The notes: generated from the sequence alone by a model not told the origin. DNA of 64,000 nucleotides from Trichocoleus sp. FACHB-46 (GCF_014695385.1 NZ_JACJOD010000007.1:145565-209564); one strand, 5' to 3'. Shown: positions 1-8,887, numbered from the stretch's first letter. Numbers and translations: made by a program.

Positions 1-46
1 AGCAGGCAAGCGTACTGAGTAGTTCCTGGGCAAGTGGAAAGTTCTA

Positions 47-445
47 ATGAATGCTCACACTTTTGATCATGACGCTGTCATTTGTCCCCTATGCCATCGC
101 GATGGCAGAATTGGGCCGCATCGACTCTTGAATGGGCTGTTAACTTGTTCTCACTGTCGAGAGCGGTTTGTAGTCAGCCGCAGTGGTCATTTTGTCCGTG
201 ATCCTTTTACGCTAAAGCAGCTAGCAGATAGCCGCACTTTACGGCGTCAAAGTCATCCGTTCGCTAGAATCCTACGTGATTTTGGTTTTTCCAAATATCC
301 ATCTCTTTTTGCGATCGCTAGCAGCGTGGTGCTTTTAGGTTTGACATTGACAGCTGTGGGAGATTGGGCGGTTCCTCAAGCATCAGTTCCAGGGGTAGTG
401 AACCATATTACTGAAACTTTAGGCATTGACGAGACAGATCCTTAG
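47..445 (+). CDS. Small zinc-ribbon membrane protein, function unknown
   Basis: A 132-residue protein. Two Cys pairs, CPLC at residues 13-16 and CSHC at 34-37, are spaced like a rubredoxin-type zinc ribbon, so the N-terminal third probably binds Zn. A hydrophobic stretch at about residues 86-108 would be one membrane helix, leaving a short C-terminal tail rich in Thr, Glu and Asp. The ATG follows a purine-rich stretch (GGAAAG) at a normal ribosome-binding distance. It stands alone; the next gene on the same strand also encodes a small zinc-ribbon protein. I do not recognise a named family. A membrane-tethered zinc ribbon could bind protein or nucleic acid, but that is inference. Confidence 0.7.
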   Translation: MNAHTFDHDAVICPLCHRDGRIGPHRLLNGLLTCSHCRERFVVSRSGHFVRDPFTLKQLADSRTLRRQSHPFARILRDFGFSKYPSLFAIASSVVLLGLTLTAVGDWAVPQASVPGVVNHITETLGIDETDP

Positions 446-841
446 ATCTGGTGTTATTTCACCGAACTCAGCCATAAAACCTGTTTGGCACCGATGACGG
501 GTCAACTCAACAAAGTTATATAAGCTTTACGAGCTCTGCAATTTTTTCGATCGCTTCAGCGTCGGGATGAGTTGAATTTTTGTAGCAGTTTCCAAAGCCG
601 TACGATACCCCATGAGACTCGCTTTAACTCCATCTTGCGACGGATGTACCGAAGCATTTAGTCATGGAACTTTAATATTTAACCACTATTTTTTCACATC
701 AAACTTAACAAGCTTTAGGGGGGGATCTCCCTAGTCATTGGGTAACTAAACCATTGTTTTCCTCCTAGGCGTAACTTAAGTTTAATAAGAGAGCTGCAAA
801 GCCTACTTACCCGTTTTCTTTACAGAATTAAAAAATTCAAA
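446..841. other. Intergenic region, no gene seen
   Basis: About 400 bases between the two zinc-ribbon genes. Both strands contain frequent stops and no convincing small gene. There is an AT-rich stretch at about 670-700 and a run of seven G at about 718-724. It may carry the promoter of the downstream small gene, but no motif is clear enough to name. Confidence 0.5.
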
Positions 842-856
842 TTGGTTGCTAACTAT

Positions 857-1045
857 ATGCATAAGTGCCCTTGCTGCTCCGATCGTCTCCTACGTCATGC
901 TCGTCACAATGAGGTTTATTGGTTCTGCACTCATTGTTGGCAAGAAATGCCTGACTTGACTTCTTTGATGGAGACAAAACAGCAGAATCGGCAGCAGCTT
1001 GAGCGTCTACTAGGTGGTTATAGCTCCCCTTTAGCAAGAGTTTAA
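857..1045 (+). CDS. Small double-CxxC zinc-ribbon protein
   Basis: A 62-residue protein starting at the ATG at 857; an in-frame TTG at 842 would add five residues. Cys residues at 4, 6 and 7 and at 24 and 27 form a compact zinc ribbon (CPCC then CTHC), with a WFC aromatic stretch between, followed by a polar Gln-rich helix and a short tail. The pattern resembles small zinc-ribbon proteins common in cyanobacteria and often left as hypothetical. No enzymatic domain fits in this length, so a nucleic-acid or protein adaptor is the plausible role. A strong terminator-like hairpin lies about 90 bases downstream. Confidence 0.7.
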   Translation: MHKCPCCSDRLLRHARHNEVYWFCTHCWQEMPDLTSLMETKQQNRQQLERLLGGYSSPLARV

Positions 1046-1127
1046 GGGATAACAGATTTTTCAAGAAATTGCTGTTTAACTAAACCGATTCAATTCTTTT
1101 TTTAAGTTAGATAAAAGAGACAAATTC

Positions 1128-1178
1128 AAAAAAAGAGCGATCGCCTCTGAAATTAAAAAAGGCGATCGCTCTTTTTTT
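1128..1178. terminator. Bidirectional Rho-independent terminator built on HIP1
   Basis: The left arm at 1134-1145 and right arm at 1161-1172 form a perfect 12-bp stem, each containing GCGATCGC. The stem is preceded by a run of A and followed by seven T, extending pairing and giving a U-tract on either strand. The loop is about 15 bases, 1146-1160. It would end the upstream small zinc-ribbon gene. Confidence 0.75.
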
Positions 1179-1284
1179 GCTTTAAAGATCTTTAAGCTGT
1201 TTAGGCACTAAAAGCAGGACATCGTATAGTGGTATGCGCTTATGGTGCTAAAAGCAGGTGTGCCGCAATGGAGTTAAACAGCAG

Positions 1285-3531
1285 ATGAATCTACCTTTAG
1301 TTTTAGATATCGCCATTGGGTTAATATTTATTTATTTAATTCTGAGCCTCTTAGCTTCAGAAATTCAAGAATTAATTGCCACACTTTTGCAATGGCGAGC
1401 AGTTCATCTCAAGAAATCCATTGAAGTTTTGCTCACAGGTGGTGAGGGAACAGAAGAAAAAGATGTGAGAGACTTTGCCGATCGCTTATATTCCAATCCA
1501 CTCATTAAAAACATTAACCAGGAAGCTAAAGGTTGGGCAGAAAACTTTTTCAGGAGTATCACTTGGGTAATTAGCTCCGCTATAGGTCGTGGCAGAAGTA
1601 TCTTTGGAGGCTCCAAACGGAGTGGTCCTTCCTACATTAATGCTGAAACTTTCACGACTACGCTTTTGGAGACTTCTGGAATTCCGGTATTAGTGCAAAA
1701 GTTAAGTGAATTAAAATTAGAAGAATTTATTCAAACCAATCTGCAAACAGCGATCGCCGAAGCTCAAGGTGCTATCTATGCGCCGTCAGTCACTGTTCCT
1801 ACTGACACGACCACAGCTTTAGAAGAAGATGCTTCTTCAGCGGAGGCGCTACAAGCTCAGCTACAAACCGAATTTGATTTATTGACGCAGCAATTTAATA
1901 CAATCCTGGAAGACTTTAGAACGAATAAATCAACTCTAGAAGGTAGCATCAAGTGGATTGCTTATCGGCTCGATCGCTACATTGAGCGATGCAAAGAGGT
2001 AGGTTCTGATGATCCTCAAGCTCAAGCATTTATTGGGCGGCTACAAGCCCTAAGACGAGAGATCTTTGAGGATGATCCGACCAGTGGGGCGATCGCGATT
2101 AGGCCTATTTTGCAAAGTTTAATTCGGCCCAGCTTAGTAGAAATCGTCGAGGCGGTGAACGACAAAGACAGCCCAACTTATCGCAGGCTCTTAAGGATCA
2201 TTGAACAAAAAATTAATGGCCTACTTCCAGAAAAGCTAGCGCATGAACTGGTGCAAGACATTAGAACTGTACTGGAAAAGTTTGCTGTCATTACTCAAGA
2301 CACTTCACTCCTCACGGAACTCGAAACTGTTCAGCAAAGCTTAACTGAGATTGCCAGCCATGACAAAAGCACAACTGAGAGCCGTATTGCCTTAATTCAT
2401 CAAATGCTGTCAGTGCGGGATGGTTATATCAGCAATGCTGAAAGTTACTTATCAGATGTTGATTTTCTAACTGAGCTTAATGCCTTAAAGAATCTTCCTT
2501 TGAGCAGTTTTAAACATGAGCTTTTAGGCGAGATCGATGCGCTTCTGGAAGGCTTTCGGGATATTACTAGAGGAACGCAACTTCACATCAAGCTAGATAA
2601 CTTACGTCACCTTTTGGATGACATTATCAGTAGTTTTGAGCGTGGAGAAATTCAGCTTTTGTATACTCTTGACCAAATGTTAGGAGCACGAGACGCCTAT
2701 ATTGACAATGCGAGCCAATACATCGCCACAGCCTCGATCCCGGTAAAACGGCAAGATAGCTTCCTTAGGCAAATCAATGGATTAAAACGCCAAAAAGATT
2801 CTTTTAGCAGTGTGGATAACCGGATGGCCATCATTGCTTGGCTCACCGCCACCTCAGAGGAGCTTGACTGGGAAATTAAGCACAATACAGAGATTTATCG
2901 ACAAGTTTCAGGCATCGTTAAAGACAAAAATATTGATGCTTATACCAGTGTGGTGAATGCGATCGCCCGCTTGCCTCAACCCATCAAAGCTAGCCTTTCT
3001 GTACTAGCGAGACGAGCACAGGAAAAATCAACCACTGTAGAGAATGAAGTCAAGCAGTTTCAATTTGAAATTGAAACCTGGTTCGATCGCTCAATGGAAC
3101 GGGCGACAGGGGTTTATAAGCGAAATGCCAAAGGGGTAGCAATTATCCTTGGCTCATTGATTGCATTTGCTGTGAATGCAGACACATTTCACATCGTTAA
3201 CCGCTTATCTAGAGACACATTATTACGTAATGCGATCGCGACTAGTGCAACTCAAGTTGCGACCCGAGCTAACGATATCAATGCTGTTGAAAACCAAGTC
3301 AATGCCGCTTTACAGGATCTACCATTACCGATTGGGTGGGACCAAGTTAATTTAACTGCCCAGGGCCGTCAGAATCGAGGCTGGCCTTTACCATTTCTCA
3401 AAACGATGTTGGGCTGGCTCGTTAGTGGCATTGCCATTTCAATGGGGGCATCCTTTTGGTTTGACCTATTAGGCAAGGTCGTGAATGTACGGAATTCTGG
3501 CAAGCCCCCAGAGAAAACTCAGGCGAAGTAA
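1285..3531 (+). CDS. Large membrane protein with coiled central region
   Basis: I take the ATG at 1285 as start because the hydrophobic N-terminus begins right after it; an in-frame GTG at 1258 would add nine residues. The 748-residue protein has one membrane helix at about residues 6-26, a long mostly helical, charged central region, and two hydrophobic segments near the C-terminus (about 610-635 and 705-730). The C-terminal motif FWFDLLGKVVNVR followed by a Lys/Pro tail is typical of a family of uncharacterised bacterial membrane proteins. The central region holds an ungapped internal duplication (see 2245-2739). Function is unknown; the layout suggests a membrane-anchored scaffold. Confidence 0.8.
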   Translation: MNLPLVLDIAIGLIFIYLILSLLASEIQELIATLLQWRAVHLKKSIEVLLTGGEGTEEKDVRDFADRLYSNPLIKNINQEAKGWAENFFRSITWVISSAIGRGRSIFGGSKRSGPSYINAETFTTTLLETSGIPVLVQKLSELKLEEFIQTNLQTAIAEAQGAIYAPSVTVPTDTTTALEEDASSAEALQAQLQTEFDLLTQQFNTILEDFRTNKSTLEGSIKWIAYRLDRYIERCKEVGSDDPQAQAFIGRLQALRREIFEDDPTSGAIAIRPILQSLIRPSLVEIVEAVNDKDSPTYRRLLRIIEQKINGLLPEKLAHELVQDIRTVLEKFAVITQDTSLLTELETVQQSLTEIASHDKSTTESRIALIHQMLSVRDGYISNAESYLSDVDFLTELNALKNLPLSSFKHELLGEIDALLEGFRDITRGTQLHIKLDNLRHLLDDIISSFERGEIQLLYTLDQMLGARDAYIDNASQYIATASIPVKRQDSFLRQINGLKRQKDSFSSVDNRMAIIAWLTATSEELDWEIKHNTEIYRQVSGIVKDKNIDAYTSVVNAIARLPQPIKASLSVLARRAQEKSTTVENEVKQFQFEIETWFDRSMERATGVYKRNAKGVAIILGSLIAFAVNADTFHIVNRLSRDTLLRNAIATSATQVATRANDINAVENQVNAALQDLPLPIGWDQVNLTAQGRQNRGWPLPFLKTMLGWLVSGIAISMGASFWFDLLGKVVNVRNSGKPPEKTQAK
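2245..2739 (+). repeat. Protein-level tandem duplication inside the membrane protein
   Basis: Bases 2245-2466 and 2518-2739 each encode 74 residues that align without gaps at about one third identity. Shared landmarks are the EL start, ITxxT near position 16, and QMLxxRDxYIxNA near the end. The repeat period is 91 residues. A weaker third copy may lie upstream, where a related RxDRYI motif occurs near 1970. Confidence 0.7.
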
Positions 3532-3541
3532 GAGTCGCGTT

Positions 3542-5008
3542 TTATTGAATCATGCTCTCTAAAGCGATTTGCAGATCTTGAGTGAGGTCTGCGATCGCTT
3601 GTTTCGCCCCTCGGCGGTCGGCGCTATAGGCACCCCAGCGGTCTGTGACTGAAATCGGTTGCCCTATCGTCATCTGCACCGTTTGCTTACCTAGCTGAGG
3701 CCGCTGAAAAGGGCTGTTGCCTTTAATCCGAGAAATCATGTCCCACATCAGCAACGTTGTCTCGGCAAAGCGCTCTGCCGTTGGTTTTTCTAGGACGTAG
3801 CGCCCTGTCACCGCGACAAAACTCTCCACCAGTCGCATGTGCCACATCCGCAGGTTGGCTTCTTCCGCCACGCGATCGGCCAAACCGCGTTCCAAGAGAG
3901 AGACTCCCTCAGGATTTCTGAAGTCTTCGCGGTAAATGCGGTCCCAGCCTGCTTGCTCTAGTCGGCGACAGCGATCGATCAAACTCCCTTTAGCCTGCAA
4001 ATCAAAATACTGTTCTGCTACTTGTAGGGCCACATCCAGCAAGGCTCTGAGGCGATGGGTAAAAGCTTGATCGGCTTGCGAAACAGGAGGCTGATCTGAT
4101 TGAAAAATGTTCTGCTCCGGCAAGTCTTCTGCTCCAGAAGGCGGAGCGGACTGTGTAGGCAAGGTGTGATGGTAGAAGCGAGTATAAAACTCTTCCATCA
4201 ACGTCAAAACATGCTCGCCTAAGCTATAGAGCCTGTGGTAGAGTGCTGCTTCTCGGCCCTGAAGACCTTTAATACTGGGAGTTTCAGTTCCTTTAGAACT
4301 CTCAGCCACCGATAAACCGCTATCGGCTTCTAACTGGCTCATCAACTGCTCAATCTGCTGCCAAGGAGGTGTCACATAGCGATATTGGATGCCCATTGGC
4401 ACAATGAGTACCTGTTCGGAGCGATCGGCCTTGAGCAAATCTTCCACGCACCAGAAGCCGAGCTGAGCCACACCGGGTTCCAAAGGACTAATCACTTCGT
4501 TATGGCCGTTAGTCGCACCTTCTGGGGCCGCTGCGAGTGGCAGTTTGCCATCCACAAACAAGCTCCGGGCCGATCGTAAACCCGTCCGATCGACTTTGCC
4601 ACGATGAATCGGCGTACCCCCTAAGCGGGAATACAGCCAGCCGATTTGTGATCCCGCCCACAGCGGAATGCCGCGATCGTAAATAAAGTGGGCGTGAATC
4701 GGGTGCTGTAGCGCCACTCCTTGCTGTTTCGCCACGCGCGGCAGAATTGAGGAGTGCAAATGTGCCATGCAGAATGGATCATCAGTGCTGGGATGCCGAA
4801 ACGCCATGAGAAAGCGAATTTTACCCGCTTGAAATTGGCGATAGCAGTCTACCAATTCCTCAACATTGCTGGCCTGAATTCGAGTAATCGCAGTTCGCGA
4901 TCGCAACCAAAGTGGCAGCAGTCCTTGAGCAACCCGAAGCACTAGGGGATTAAAAGCGGGTGGAATAAATTCCAGTGGCGGTTGAACTCGATCGATCGTA
5001 CTTGGCAA
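3542..5008 (-). CDS. PlsC-type phospholipid/glycerol acyltransferase
   Basis: A 488-residue protein of the lysophosphatidic-acid acyltransferase superfamily. The catalytic HX4D motif is His72-Asp77, the substrate-binding motif GTPIHRGK is at 131-138, and the PEG motif at 162-164 is the counterpart of the usual FPEG block. It would transfer an acyl group to a glycerophosphate or another acceptor at the membrane. It is about twice the length of a minimal PlsC; the C-terminal half has no clear motif. Start is a TTG preceded by a good Shine-Dalgarno (AGAGGG), which decides the start. The acceptor cannot be told from sequence, so I give no symbol. Confidence 0.8.
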   Translation of the reverse strand: MPSTIDRVQPPLEFIPPAFNPLVLRVAQGLLPLWLRSRTAITRIQASNVEELVDCYRQFQAGKIRFLMAFRHPSTDDPFCMAHLHSSILPRVAKQQGVALQHPIHAHFIYDRGIPLWAGSQIGWLYSRLGGTPIHRGKVDRTGLRSARSLFVDGKLPLAAAPEGATNGHNEVISPLEPGVAQLGFWCVEDLLKADRSEQVLIVPMGIQYRYVTPPWQQIEQLMSQLEADSGLSVAESSKGTETPSIKGLQGREAALYHRLYSLGEHVLTLMEEFYTRFYHHTLPTQSAPPSGAEDLPEQNIFQSDQPPVSQADQAFTHRLRALLDVALQVAEQYFDLQAKGSLIDRCRRLEQAGWDRIYREDFRNPEGVSLLERGLADRVAEEANLRMWHMRLVESFVAVTGRYVLEKPTAERFAETTLLMWDMISRIKGNSPFQRPQLGKQTVQMTIGQPISVTDRWGAYSADRRGAKQAIADLTQDLQIALESMIQ

Positions 5009-5274
5009 TTTTGATCCCTCTTGGCTTTAATTCTTCATATCTTGACCTGAGCGCTGAGCAACTTTACAAGGTTTCTATCATGCCTTGGCTATCGTATAAG
5101 CTGCTACGTCTGGCCAGAGATTCGACAGTTAGGTGAAAAAATCGTGAATATTTACCTGGGAGAACGTAGGTGACATACAAGCCTAGGTAGATGAAGCGGC
5201 AAAAATTTTGTAGCTATTTACGAGGCTGCAATAACAAACGTGATGGTAAACACTCGGTTTGATGCAATGCGGAA

Positions 5275-6672
5275 ATGATACCTGCCTGTTTTTTATATAT
5301 GGCGTTTTTCTCAGCAAATCTACATCTTGAGTGGCTGAACCTGACAGGACTAAATTTGGTGTGGCTGGATGGGGCCGCTAATTTGGTGATTGCAGCTTGC
5401 TACTTAATGATTGCTGGCTTAATTAGTCTGGGCTTGTGGCGTAATCGTTGCACTGGCATTGATGCCTTTGCTGCCATTACCGCTGGGATTTTTTGGAGTG
5501 GCAGTTGGAGTCATGCGGCTCATGCAACGAGTATCACGGGGCTGGATGCAGCGCTTAGTGGACAAACTTTTTTTGATGCCATTGCCGTGATTCCGGCGAT
5601 CGCGTTTCTGAGCTTGCGGCGGCGATCTAGTCTCCTGATTGGCTCGACCCAAGTTCTGGCATCGCAAAAGCAATTGGTGAAGCGCAACGCCGAACTAGAG
5701 AAAAAAATTGATCGACGTACTCAGGAGCTAGAAACCCAAAACCAACGCCTGAATGAAGCTTTAACGGCATTGCAAAAAATGAATTTGCATTTGGCGCAAA
5801 CCGAGAAAATGTCAATGTTAGGCCAGATGGTGTCTGGGATTTCTCACGAAATTAACAACCCGATCAATTTTATCCACGGCAACTTACCTTACATGGAGGA
5901 GCATGTGGGAGATTTGTTGGCATTGCTCGAAACCTACCGCGATCGCTATCCGCAAGAAACCGTCCAGGTAGAAGCCGCTTCACCTAACATTGAACTTGAT
6001 TTCATTGTGGAAGATCTGCCTCGGATTATGAACTCAATGCGGTTGGGCACCGAGCGAATTCGAGAAATAGTCCTGAACCTACGCAACTTCTACCGCCTCG
6101 ACGAGGCAGAAATGAAGCCAGCCGACTTGGAAGCTGGGATTGAAAGCACTTTGGTGCTGCTGCAAAACCGCTATAAACAGAAAATTGAGATTGTGCGGCA
6201 GTTTGGCAAAATTCCTCTCGTAGAATGCCACATCAATCAGCTCAACCAAGTGTTTATGAACTTACTGAGCAACTCAATTGATGCATTGCTAGAAGGAGAG
6301 CTTAGCCCTGATTCTACTCAATCTTCATTGTCTAGTTCGCTAGAACTAAGGCAGATTGTGATCAAGACTGACACCGTGGGTGCGAATCGAGTCGGCATCT
6401 GGATTTCGGACAACGGTCCTGGGATTACTGTTGATGTTCAAGAGCATTTGTTTGAGCCATTTTTTACCACTAAGCCGAGAGGAGTGGGAACGGGGCTAGG
6501 GCTATCTATTTCGCATCAAATTATTACCGAAGCGCACCAAGGCCGCATTTATTGCTGCTCCACTCCGGGAGAAAGCACGACATTCGCGATCGAATTACCG
6601 CTTCAGCAAACTGAACCGCTCAGTCAGTTGCAGAACTGTGGCTCAGGTGAACCTATTGCTTTGGGTGTTTAG
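5275..6672 (+). CDS. Membrane sensor histidine kinase
   Basis: A 465-residue kinase. Three predicted membrane helices (about 28-55, 62-86, 98-116) are followed by a coiled coil (about 130-175), the phosphoacceptor box with His191 in SHEINNP, and the ATPase domain with the N box (NLLSNSIDAL), G1 (DNGPGI) and G2 (GTGLGLSIS). It should autophosphorylate His191 and pass phosphate to a response regulator, but none is adjacent. The three-helix N-terminus recalls the ethylene-binding domain of ETR1-type receptors, but the copper-ligand Cys position appears to be Ser. The kinase half closely resembles that of the kinase at 30326-32128. The ligand is unknown. Confidence 0.9.
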   Translation: MIPACFLYMAFFSANLHLEWLNLTGLNLVWLDGAANLVIAACYLMIAGLISLGLWRNRCTGIDAFAAITAGIFWSGSWSHAAHATSITGLDAALSGQTFFDAIAVIPAIAFLSLRRRSSLLIGSTQVLASQKQLVKRNAELEKKIDRRTQELETQNQRLNEALTALQKMNLHLAQTEKMSMLGQMVSGISHEINNPINFIHGNLPYMEEHVGDLLALLETYRDRYPQETVQVEAASPNIELDFIVEDLPRIMNSMRLGTERIREIVLNLRNFYRLDEAEMKPADLEAGIESTLVLLQNRYKQKIEIVRQFGKIPLVECHINQLNQVFMNLLSNSIDALLEGELSPDSTQSSLSSSLELRQIVIKTDTVGANRVGIWISDNGPGITVDVQEHLFEPFFTTKPRGVGTGLGLSISHQIITEAHQGRIYCCSTPGESTTFAIELPLQQTEPLSQLQNCGSGEPIALGV

Positions 6673-6697
6673 ACCTCTCGTACACACCATTAAAATC

Positions 6698-6717
6698 CCG
6701 CAGGCTAAAGCCTGCGG
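6698..6717. repeat. Perfect 8-bp hairpin, dispersed-repeat type
   Basis: CCGCAGGC (6698-6705), loop TAAA, GCCTGCGG (6710-6717). It lies between the convergent kinase and recombinase genes. Similar short hairpins in this position are common dispersed repeats in cyanobacterial intergenic DNA. The following stretch to 6821 carries further short inverted elements and no gene. Confidence 0.6.
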
Positions 6718-6821
6718 CTATTGGAGCAAACCTATCTGCGTAGGCTAAGATCACTTCTTCAGGAATGAGGCCGCGAAGGCGGTCTTTGCGCTTGTAGCCG
6801 TGACTTCAGTCGTTAGTCGTT

Positions 6822-8180
6822 CTAAAAAATAAATACCAACTGAAGTTGCCAGGTTTGATCTTGGCGGATCAGTTGAATTTGCCGAATGAATTCGCGGAAA
6901 TAGAACCGTCGCTCTGACTCGGAGAGATCGAGCCAAAATTCTGGAATCGAAACGGCTTGGGCGATCGCGGGCAAATTGGATGGGGGAAGCTGAGCCAGTT
7001 GGTTTTGCAATTGCGACATTTCGGTGCGGAGTTTATAGGCTCGCAGTTCAGCGGTTTCAGGATCTAGAATCTCCTGTGCAATCAGCTCAGACAGTTGATT
7101 GAGTATGGCTTGTTTATTAGCGATCGCCTGCTCTATGGAGCCTTGAATCCCGCCGAGATTTGGCATATTCACCTGGGCCACCGCTCGCGGCAACTCCTGG
7201 CAAATGGTCTGAATGGTTTGCTCTAGAATTTGCTCGTAAGGAATGGCTCGACATTTAGGTTTTCGGGGACAAGCGATCGGGCGGAGGTAGAGATATTCCT
7301 GGTCGCTACGGCGAGCCGTCACCCGCGTTACAGTCAGGCCAGATTGACACTCAGCACAAACCACCAAACCCGCCAGAGAACGAGGAGCGCTAGCGGTACG
7401 GGGTGGCAAACGACGATTGCGCCGCAGCAGGCGATCGACTTGGGCGGCTTCTTCCCGCGACATGATCGGCACATGGGTATTTGAGATCACTTCCCCATTT
7501 TTGTAAGCCAAGTCTCCTCGATACACCGGATTATTGAGCCAGCGCTGCCCCGTCGAAACCGAAATTTTCTTGCCATGTTTTTTCTCTAGATACCGCACTG
7601 CCCCATGCAAGGAGCCGTAGAGCAAAAACCGCTCAAAGAAATCTTTTACAATCGGGGCTTGGCTGCGATCGAGGGCATAACGATCCTTGCCCCGACGATA
7701 ACCAAAAGGGGCTTTTCCCGGCGGCGGCAAAGCTTTGATGCGATTGCGAGCATGTCCTTGCCGAATTAAACGGCTCCGTTGGCTTTGCTGCACCTCCTCC
7801 AGTACTTTGAGCAAATCAGAGCGCTTCAGGGGTGTTTGGTTGCCAGTGCCGACTGCGGTTTCTAGAACCACCAACTGCACGCTTAAATCTTCTAGTTGAG
7901 CGAGGCGATCGCTGACTTCCTGAACCGAATCTCCCAATTCTTCTAGACGGCGCACCAGTACATAGTCAACCGGGTCTTGTTGGCAATCAACGAGCAGTTG
8001 TTGCAATTGAGGCCGCTTTTGTTGCTGAGCCGCTTTGCCCTTGGGGAAGGCAATTTCCTTGAGGGTGGCATCTCGCATGCCTAAGTCTTGATAGATGCGA
8101 TCAACTTCCCAACCCCAAATTTCTGGATCGGGTACAAGTTCTAGCAACGGGTCGCTATAAACATAGGCAATGATTTTCAT
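6822..8180 (-). CDS. Large serine recombinase family protein, XisF-like, active site degenerate
   Basis: A 452-residue protein with the architecture of a large serine recombinase: N-terminal resolvase-like domain (about 1-110), recombinase DNA-binding domain (about 145-260, with GKAPFGYRR and the YRGDL block), a zinc ribbon (CAEC, then two Cys in a CPRKPKC motif), and a C-terminal coiled coil. It resembles cyanobacterial proteins annotated as XisF, the fdxN element excision factor. The putative nucleophile Ser9 remains, and Arg56 fits a conserved Arg, but the Arg two residues before the Ser is Val7, and the canonical D-R-x-x-R is E80-E81-x-x-D84. It may bind DNA without recombining it. No other mobile-element gene is nearby. 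Confidence 0.8.
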   Translation of the reverse strand: MKIIAYVYSDPLLELVPDPEIWGWEVDRIYQDLGMRDATLKEIAFPKGKAAQQQKRPQLQQLLVDCQQDPVDYVLVRRLEELGDSVQEVSDRLAQLEDLSVQLVVLETAVGTGNQTPLKRSDLLKVLEEVQQSQRSRLIRQGHARNRIKALPPPGKAPFGYRRGKDRYALDRSQAPIVKDFFERFLLYGSLHGAVRYLEKKHGKKISVSTGQRWLNNPVYRGDLAYKNGEVISNTHVPIMSREEAAQVDRLLRRNRRLPPRTASAPRSLAGLVVCAECQSGLTVTRVTARRSDQEYLYLRPIACPRKPKCRAIPYEQILEQTIQTICQELPRAVAQVNMPNLGGIQGSIEQAIANKQAILNQLSELIAQEILDPETAELRAYKLRTEMSQLQNQLAQLPPSNLPAIAQAVSIPEFWLDLSESERRFYFREFIRQIQLIRQDQTWQLQLVFIF

Positions 8181-8226
8181 GGGTTAGGAAAGCAGTTTAG
8201 ATTATGAATCCAAACCTCTCCCCAAA

Positions 8227-8298
8227 CCCCTCGCCTTTTAGGCGAGGGGCTTGAATTTGGCTTCCCTTCCCTATTAGGGAAGGGGTTGGGGGTTAGGT
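8227..8298. repeat. Two stacked hairpins, dispersed intergenic repeat
   Basis: The first hairpin is CCCCTCGCC (8227-8235) with GGCGAGGGG (8241-8249). The second pairs 8264-8272 with 8276-8284. The tail from 8276 to 8298 is identical to 60657-60679. It lies between the recombinase and the VOC gene and may act as a processing or termination element. Confidence 0.65.
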
Positions 8299-8339
8299 CT
8301 CGATAGGATTTACACTCAGCAACTATTTGCTTCATGTTG

Positions 8340-8711
8340 CTAAGCGAGTTGGGTCTCGCCTAGCTCAATGACGTTGCCATCGGGGTCTTGGGTGAAGAGG
8401 GCGGGGCGACCGGAAGCGCTCATCTGAATGGAGCAGCCATGCACCAAAAGTTGGTCTTTGGCAGCGGCTAAATCTGTAACTGAAAAAGCCAGATGGCGAT
8501 TGCGCCCTAACTTCTCCGAGTTCACCAAATCAGCAGGCACGCTCTCAGCCACAATCAAGTGAATTTGATAGTCTTCTACCTGATACCAAGCCCCCAGAAA
8601 ATTTAGAGGTCGCTCGGCTTTCGGCAAATCCAAGACTGTGCCATAAAAATGTTCAGCTCGCGCCAAATCAGCAACTAGCAAAGCGGTGTGAAGACATTTA
8701 GTGATTTGCAT
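8340..8711 (-). CDS. VOC family (glyoxalase/bleomycin-resistance-like) protein
   Basis: A 123-residue single vicinal-oxygen-chelate module. The N-terminal half begins with the beta strand carrying the first potential metal ligand (His8 in the TKCLHTALLV strand) and the ARAEHFYG helix; the C-terminal half has RPALFTQDPDGNVIEL, in which the late Glu is the usual last metal ligand. Such proteins act as dimers on small carbonyl or aromatic substrates, or bind antibiotics; the substrate cannot be told from sequence. The ATG start is clear. It stands alone on the minus strand upstream of the recombinase, separated from it by the repeat cluster. Confidence 0.8.
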   Translation of the reverse strand: MQITKCLHTALLVADLARAEHFYGTVLDLPKAERPLNFLGAWYQVEDYQIHLIVAESVPADLVNSEKLGRNRHLAFSVTDLAAAKDQLLVHGCSIQMSASGRPALFTQDPDGNVIELGETQLA

Positions 8712-8887
8712 AGCCAGTTTGGAAAAAACCTAGGGGAAGCGGAGCGATCGCTCTCATTATCGCCTTTATAATTGCGCTGACATTTATGGTTGTGCCGAAT
8801 GCCTACTTGCAGATATTAACCATGTTTAACGCAAAGTTCATGCTCACTCCTCCGCTTTCGGCCTCGCCCATTGAGTGCATCCGCTTA

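Noticed and set aside
8227..8298. Stacked hairpins considered as a CRISPR-like array
   Set aside because: Only two different hairpins, no repeated unit with spacers.
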